From Deltaproteobacteria bacterium (GTDB taxonomy: Bacteria > Desulfobacterota > Dissulfuribacteria > Dissulfuribacterales > QOAL01): a stretch of DNA of 47,226 nt. Below the pieces are notes generated by a model that was given only the letters and a program-made list of their open reading frames with translations, did no database searches and had not been told where the DNA came from. This document shows positions 42,741 to 47,226 of this stretch, in pieces. A program made the position numbers and the translations under genes. The stretch is from the NCBI GenBank assembly GCA_015494395.1, contig WGBG01000088.1:1-47226 (forward strand). Direction: 5' to 3'. Numbering within the stretch: the stretch's first letter is position 1; every line of letters starts with the position of its first letter.

Positions 42741-44078
42741 ATGGATCCCGGCATGGAAGAATTTGACAGCAGCATAGATTTTCTTCCCTATTTGAGCCAG
42801 GTGCCTGAGGTGCAGACCGTTCGTGCCTGCGGTATCGTCAACCAGGTAATCGGCATGGTGCTTGAAGGGCGCGGGCCTGGTGTTCCTGTGGGGGGGATCT
42901 GCCAGGTTGAGATGAAAAACGGCCCTGCCCTTACAGCCGAGGTGGTTGGGTTCAGGGAGAACCAGGTCCTGCTAATGCCCCTTGGGGATATGAGGGGGGT
43001 TGAGCCTGGGAACAAGATCTGGGTGACAGAGCAGAAGGCAACTGTTGCTGTGGGGCACGGGCTTCTTGGTAGAATCCTCGGGGGCACGGGAGAACCTATT
43101 GACAGAAAGGGGTTTGTTAATCCCGAGGACCATTATCCCCTGTATGCGGAGCCCCTTAACCCGATGGACAGGCCCCGGATCTCCCAGCCTGTGGACGTGG
43201 GAATCCGTGCCATCAATTCCTGCCTTACCCTTGGGAAGGGGCAGCGGATAGGTATCATGGCAGGCTCCGGCGTTGGCAAAAGCACGCTTCTTGGAATGAT
43301 AGCAAGGCATACACGGGCTGATGTCAATGTAATCGCCCTTATTGGTGAGCGTGGCAGGGAGCTTCGTGATTTTATTGAGCGGGACCTTGGCCCAGAGGGG
43401 CTTGCGCGATCCGTGGTGATAGTGGCAACATCTGATCAGCCTCCACTTATCCGCCTGCGGGGTGCGTATCTTGCCATGGCAGTAGCTGAGTTTTTTCGGG
43501 ACCAGGGCAAGGACGTAATACTTATGATGGATTCGGTTACCCGTTTTGCAATGGCCCACAGGGAAGTTGGGCTTGCGGTGGGTGAGCCGCCAACCTCAAG
43601 GGGTTACACCCCTTCTGTTTTTGGGGAGCTTCCAAGGCTCCTTGAGCGTGCCGGAAGCAAGTCCGGTGCAGGAAGCATCACGGGAATTTACACGGTGCTG
43701 GTGGAGGGCGATGACATGAACGAGCCAATTGCCGACTCCGTGCGGTCCATAGTTGATGGGCATATAGTGTTAAAGAGGGAACTGGCACACCGGGGGCATT
43801 ATCCGGCCATTGATATTTTGGCCAGCATAAGCAGGGTTATGCGGGATATTGTGGAGCCTGAGCAGATAGAGGCCTACCAGAAACTTATAAACGTGCTTTC
43901 AGCCTATCAGCGTGCTGAAGACCTGATAAATCTCGGGGCATACACCCACGGAACAAACCCTGAGATTGATTTTGCCATTGGTAAGATTGATGCTGTAAAA
44001 AAATTTCTCTGTCAGGCAGTGGATGAGGCGGCAGATTTTGAAAGCTCAAAAGAGCAGCTTATTAAACTGTTTGCCTGA
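42741..44078 (+). CDS. fliI: Flagellar export ATPase FliI
   Basis: A 445-residue F1-beta-like ATPase of the flagellar type III export system. Walker A is GIMAGSGVGKSTLLGMIARH and Walker B lies in VILMMDSVTRFAMAHREVGL. Other family marks are LIGERGRELRDFIERDLG, VGEPPTSRGYTPSVFGELPR and HRGHYPAIDILASISRVM. The next gene of the operon, fliJ, is now separated by 277 bases because of a family B insertion. Confidence 0.97.
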   Translation: MDPGMEEFDSSIDFLPYLSQVPEVQTVRACGIVNQVIGMVLEGRGPGVPVGGICQVEMKNGPALTAEVVGFRENQVLLMPLGDMRGVEPGNKIWVTEQKATVAVGHGLLGRILGGTGEPIDRKGFVNPEDHYPLYAEPLNPMDRPRISQPVDVGIRAINSCLTLGKGQRIGIMAGSGVGKSTLLGMIARHTRADVNVIALIGERGRELRDFIERDLGPEGLARSVVIVATSDQPPLIRLRGAYLAMAVAEFFRDQGKDVILMMDSVTRFAMAHREVGLAVGEPPTSRGYTPSVFGELPRLLERAGSKSGAGSITGIYTVLVEGDDMNEPIADSVRSIVDGHIVLKRELAHRGHYPAIDILASISRVMRDIVEPEQIEAYQKLINVLSAYQRAEDLINLGAYTHGTNPEIDFAIGKIDAVKKFLCQAVDEAADFESSKEQLIKLFA

Positions 44079-44117
44079 CGCTTTTCACTCAATCTTGATG
44101 AATTGGTTTTGGTTGTA

Positions 44118-44325
44118 CCTAGATTGAGCGATTGTCGGATTTGCTGCAGATCCGCGAAAGAGGAATTCCCATAATAGTCGGCTATATGGGGATTCCTCTG
44201 ACAAAGGAGATGCAGTAAATACGGCAATCCCGAAGGGTTTCAAAATCTGGAAAGCTATAATCGACATAACTCCTTTTAATTTCATAAAAAAATAATTTTC
44301 CAGATTTTGAAACGCTCAATCTAGG
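44118..44325 (+). repeat. Family B inverted-repeat element between fliI and fliJ, perfect 5-bp target duplication
   Basis: A 208-bp copy, the same length as 30858-31065, with termini CCTAGATTGAGCG / CGCTCAATCTAGG and 5-bp direct repeats TTGTA (44113-44117, 44326-44330). Hairpin arms: ATTGTCGGATTTGCTGCA (44131) with TGCAGTAAATACGGCAAT (44211), and AGAGGAATTCCCATA (44159) with TATGGGGATTCCTCT (44185). The second inverted repeat TTTCAAAATCTGGAAA / TTTTCCAGATTTTGAAA follows. It lies in the sense direction of the flagellar transcript. Confidence 0.94.
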
Positions 44326-44355
44326 TTGTAGCCTTTTAAGGGAAAGATCACTTAA

Positions 44356-44799
44356 ATGCCATTCAGATTCCGGCTTGAGGCGCTGCTCTCCATGCGGGAG
44401 AGGCAGCAGGAAATGGCAGAAGCGCAGCTTTCCAGGGTGCTTGGGCGTCTGCAAGACTGCCGTGAGGCAATGGATATCCTCGAAAACAGGCTTTCAAAGG
44501 CAAGAAACCAGCTTGCAAGCGGCATTGAGAGCGGTATTACAGCAAGTGAATACTCTGCTCACAGCAACAATATATCAGCCCTTGAGGCGCGCCTTGAGGA
44601 GTTTCGCAAGGAGGAAACCCGTCTCAGGATGGAGGCCAACAGGGCGCGGCATAACCTCAAGGTGGCCCATCGGGAAAGGGAGCTTGTGGACAAGCTCAAG
44701 GCAAGGAAGTATGAGGAGTGGCTTTCCGAGGAGCAGCAAAGAGAGCAGAACGAGGCAGATGACCTCTCAACCATAAGGTATATTCGCCAGCACCAGTAG
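44356..44799 (+). CDS. fliJ: Flagellar protein FliJ
   Basis: A 147-residue, almost wholly coiled-coil protein (FRFRLEALLSMRERQQEMAE, then repeated Glu/Arg/Leu heptads, RERELVDKLKARKYEEWLSE). FliJ is the central stalk of the export ATPase. Position after fliI and size (~147) agree. The sequence itself is weakly conserved, so context carries much of the call. Confidence 0.9.
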   Translation: MPFRFRLEALLSMRERQQEMAEAQLSRVLGRLQDCREAMDILENRLSKARNQLASGIESGITASEYSAHSNNISALEARLEEFRKEETRLRMEANRARHNLKVAHRERELVDKLKARKYEEWLSEEQQREQNEADDLSTIRYIRQHQ

Positions 44800-44811
44800 A
44801 GGAATACAGAC

Positions 44812-45378
44812 GTGAATATAAGAATTCTCATAAGGACAGTATTGGTGCTCGTATGTATCAAGTTCATCCTGGCATCCGGCTATCTTTACTTTCAGGCAGC
44901 CCCGGACCCTTCCACTCCGGTTGAGGCAGTTGCAGCCTCATCATCCACAGGTGCAGGCGGCAGGAATATTGGCCCTGATGAACAGGGCTGCCGGCCTGAG
45001 CTAATTGATGTTTTAAAGGCAAGGGCACGCGAACTTGACAAGAGAAAGGCAGAGCTTGACCGCAGGGAGAAGGACATTGAACTTCTTAAAGGCGAGGTTG
45101 AAACCATGCTCAAGGAGCTTAAAAAGCTCCAGCAGCAGCTTGGCACACCTATCAAAAAGGCGCAAAAGGCAAGTGAGGAGCGTTTTCAGCACCTTGTAGG
45201 GGTGTACAGTTCAATGGAGCCCGGTCGTGCAGCGGCACTCCTTGGCAAAATGGATGAGAAGACCGTGACCCGCATATTTGCCTCAATGAAGAGCAAGAAG
45301 GTTGCAGCCATCATGGCGCTCATGGATCCGGATACGGCAGCCTCCATCAGTGCCCGGCTTACACGCATGGGGAAGTAA
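44812..45378 (+). CDS. MotE-like membrane-anchored coiled-coil protein with MgtE-N domain
   Basis: A 188-residue protein starting at GTG with AGAGGA upstream. It has one N-terminal membrane helix (TVLVLVCIKFILASGYLYF), a charged coiled coil (~65-115, RARELDKRKAELDRREKDIE) and a C-terminal MgtE-N-like domain (VYSSMEPGRAAALLGKMDEK, TVTRIFASMKSKKVAAIMAL). MotE proteins of this plan are periplasmic chaperones for MotC in rhizobia, and similar genes close flagellar operons in many delta-proteobacteria. It lies 12 bases after fliJ and is the last gene of the operon. Confidence 0.85.
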   Translation: MNIRILIRTVLVLVCIKFILASGYLYFQAAPDPSTPVEAVAASSSTGAGGRNIGPDEQGCRPELIDVLKARARELDKRKAELDRREKDIELLKGEVETMLKELKKLQQQLGTPIKKAQKASEERFQHLVGVYSSMEPGRAAALLGKMDEKTVTRIFASMKSKKVAAIMALMDPDTAASISARLTRMGK

Positions 45379-45397
45379 GAGGTTTCATAAATTCCCA

Positions 45398-45622
45398 GTA
45401 TCTATTCAGTGTGGTAAATGGTCTTGTTTTGGAGTGACTTTGAAGAATTTCGTAGTTTTTCTTGGCGAAGCGCAGCCATAAAAATCGCGTCTGTCTGAGC
45501 GAGGTACGAGCGAGTTTCGCGATTTTGGCGTAGCAAGCCTTAGAAAAACAAGAAATTATTCACTGGAACGGAAAAACAAGACCATTTAAAACCTTATTAA
45601 GATGAATACGCTGAACAGTTAC
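45398..45622 (-). repeat. Family A inverted-repeat element after the flagellar operon
   Basis: A 225-bp copy with ends GTATCTATTCAG and GAACAGTTAC. Flanking 8-mers AATTCCCA (45390-45397) and AATCTCCA (45623-45630) agree at 6 of 8 positions, a decayed target duplication. The right end covers the last codons of the minus-strand ATPase gene, supplying CNCSAYSS and the stop. It may also act as the end of the flagellar transcript. Confidence 0.9.
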
Positions 45623-47009
45623 AATCTCCATAGAGTTGTTCCAGAGTCCAGAGTCTGATCCGGCTTTCATCAGGAATCTGTACATGGGAGCGAAGAAACA
45701 GAAGTCCATGTATTGTGTAATTTTCTGGGTTTGGAAATGCCGCCATTTTTGCCCTTAACTCCTGTATGAGTTTTGGAGTTGATACAACCTTTCCCCACTT
45801 GCATTCCCCAATATCCACTACACCATCCTGCCTGATACCAACCACATCAATCTGTACATTTTTGTCCCAGTACTCACCAATCTCATAAGAGCAGGTCAAT
45901 CCTTCCCGGAGATATATGCGGGCAAGGGCCTCTTTGCATAAATTTTCAAAACACTGGCCAAAGTATGAGTCAAGTTGAGGTCTGATCAGGTTTACAAAGG
46001 CATTTTTTTCATCCATCTGGTAAATTGCAGAGCCGTTTGGGTATATGAACCTGAACCAGAACCGTAGAAGCGGATCGTCCAGTTTGTAACGAACCTGCCT
46101 TTTGTTTACTTTTTTACCACTCAGAGGATAGTGGCGGGCGATGTATCCCAGCTCTATCAGGGTGTTCTGGTAATAAAAAAGCGATTTTTCCTCAATGCCT
46201 GTGACCTGTGCTATCTGGCGGTTGCTGACTGCACCGGATGCAAGGGCAGTCAGTATGCCAAAGTACTTTTTAAGCTCTTTAAGTTCCTCTCTGAGTAAAA
46301 ATTCCGGCTCCCGGGCAAGTGCTGAAAATTCGTTTAGAAAATTGGTTCTTATGTTGGTTTCCACTGACTGGGAAGGAGAGAAAAATCTGAGATAATAGGG
46401 AATGCCGCCACAGACAAAGTACACCTTTGCCTTGTCTGTAACCGACCATTCAGGGTGAAACTCAGCAGCTTAAAGGTAAGAAAACGGCTTAAGGAGAATC
46501 TGGCGGGATCGGCGTCCGAACAGGGGGCTTTTCTCACCCAGTATCCTTTTCTCCATGAAGCCGATATACGAGCCGCAAATTATCAGAAAGATCTTTCCCC
46601 TGCCTCCCCAACCCTGGTCAATCAGCGCCTGTAATAAGGACGGAAGTTCCGGACTCGCCTCCACTGTCCATTGAAACTCATCCATAACGATTATTAACGA
46701 CTCTTCGGCATTAAGCTGTGAGACAGTTACCGAGATTGCATCCTGCCAGTCATTGACAGAGGTTTTTTCCAGCAGCGGTTGATCAAGGGCAGATGCGGCA
46801 TTGCGCATAAACTCCCGTATTTGAAGACGGGCAGGCGCCTGTTTGCCAAGGAAGTAAACAGCCTTTTTATCCCTGATAAAGTGCTTGATCAGTTCACTCT
46901 TGCCGACCCTGCGTCGGCCGTATATGGGTATAAAGGTATGCTCTGGTCCCCGGTAAGCATCCTCAAGTAGTCGCAATTCCCTTTTTCTGCCTATAAATTT
47001 CGTGATCAT
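45597..47009 (-). pseudogene. AAA ATPase / DUF234 nuclease family gene split by one in-frame stop
   Basis: Two ORFs in the same frame form one protein of ~470 residues. The N-part (46470-47009) has KFIGRKRELRLLEDAYRGPE, Walker A IYGRRRVGKSELIKHF and Walker B SLIIVMDEFQW. It ends at TAA (46470-46472, after KPFSYL). The same frame continues at once with AAEFHPEWSVTDKAKVYFVC, then a winged-helix region (NRQIAQVTGIEEKSLFYYQN) and a PDDEXK-like nuclease core (QIDVVGIRQDG, DIGECKWGKV). Intact relatives of this archaeal-type ATPase family read straight through, so the TAA is a nonsense mutation or recoded codon. No frameshift is needed. The 3' end comes from a family A repeat. Function of the family is poorly known; some members are linked to mobile or defence DNA. 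Confidence 0.82.
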
Positions 47010-47076
47010 AACCCCTCAGGTGGTGTTGTCCTGATAACGCGCACTTTCCGTCTTGAATATACGGTTGTTATAAAGA

Positions 47077-47226
47077 CCTGGATTGAGCGATTGTCGGATT
47101 TGCTGTAGATCCGCGAAAGAGAAATTCCCATAATAGTCGGCTATATGGGAATTTCTCTGACAAAGGAGATGCAGTGAATCCGGCAATCCCGAAGGGTTTC
47201 AAAAGTTGAAGAGTATGATAGATATA
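47077..47226 (+). repeat. Family B inverted-repeat element, left part (runs off window)
   Basis: Begins CCTGGATTGAGCG (one change from the other copies) and matches 44118 onwards for the first ~120 bases, including the hairpin arms AGAGAAATTCCCATA (47118-47132) and TATGGGAATTTCTCT (47144-47158). The right half diverges near GTTGAAGAGT and then leaves the window. Confidence 0.88.

Overview
The window reads as chromosomal DNA from a flagellated, heme-rich, Gram-negative bacterium. A member of the Desulfobacterota (former Deltaproteobacteria) is most likely. That placement is an inference from gene content: a Met8-type siroheme gene, a CcsA/HemX-like gene and hemA in a row, a very large multiheme c-type cytochrome, PEP-CTERM-like sorting, an ADP-forming acyl-CoA synthetase fused to an acetyltransferase, and the flagellar order flgB-flgC-fliE-fliF-fliG-fliH-fliI-fliJ-motE-like. 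No rRNA, tRNA, CRISPR array or transposase gene was seen.

Layout. 1-1.6 kb: the end of a TonB-dependent receptor, then a YfiR-like periplasmic protein whose start codon appears to be ATA. 1.7-2.5 kb (minus): a LamG/PEP-CTERM-type surface protein with a possible sigma-54 promoter. 2.9-6.6 kb (minus): a two-gene unit, a cNMP-binding/methyltransferase fusion followed by a membrane hybrid histidine kinase, resembling PhcB/PhcS quorum-sensing pairs. 7.0-9.7 kb: acyl-CoA synthetase/GNAT fusion. 9.9-13.3 kb: a 1136-residue secreted mosaic of duplicated N-terminal domains, MopE-type metal motifs and FISUMP domains. 13.7-14.8 kb: an exported protein with a degenerate thioredoxin-like end. 14.9-20.6 kb (minus): a ~1908-residue cytochrome with 19 CXXCH motifs. 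21.4-30.8 kb: tetrapyrrole genes (met8-like, ccsA-like, hemA) continuing into two overlapping hybrid kinases and gph. 31.2-32.5 kb: radA. 32.6-33.3 kb (minus): a PIN/RHH toxin-antitoxin pair. 33.7-45.4 kb: a TPR protein, a sigma-54 activator with a degenerate receiver, and the flagellar basal body/export operon. 45.6-47.0 kb (minus): an AAA ATPase/nuclease gene split by one in-frame stop.

The most unusual signal lies between the genes. Two families of small non-coding inverted-repeat elements recur through the window. Family A (about 225 bp, ends GTAAC...GATAC, 8-bp target duplications) has four copies. Family B (208 bp, 13-bp terminal inverted repeats CCTAGATTGAGCG, 5-bp target duplications) has two complete copies, one copy running off the window edge, and a related half-element. 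Family B contains a long hairpin whose two arms differ between copies by compensating changes. Copies of both families sit inside the flagellar operon, and two copies of family A supply the last codons and stop codon of the neighbouring gene.

How the genes fit together: the tetrapyrrole operon supplies heme and possibly cytochrome maturation, which a 19-heme cytochrome needs. Three multidomain kinases, a possible autoinducer synthase and a sigma-54 activator form a dense signalling layer next to the motility genes.
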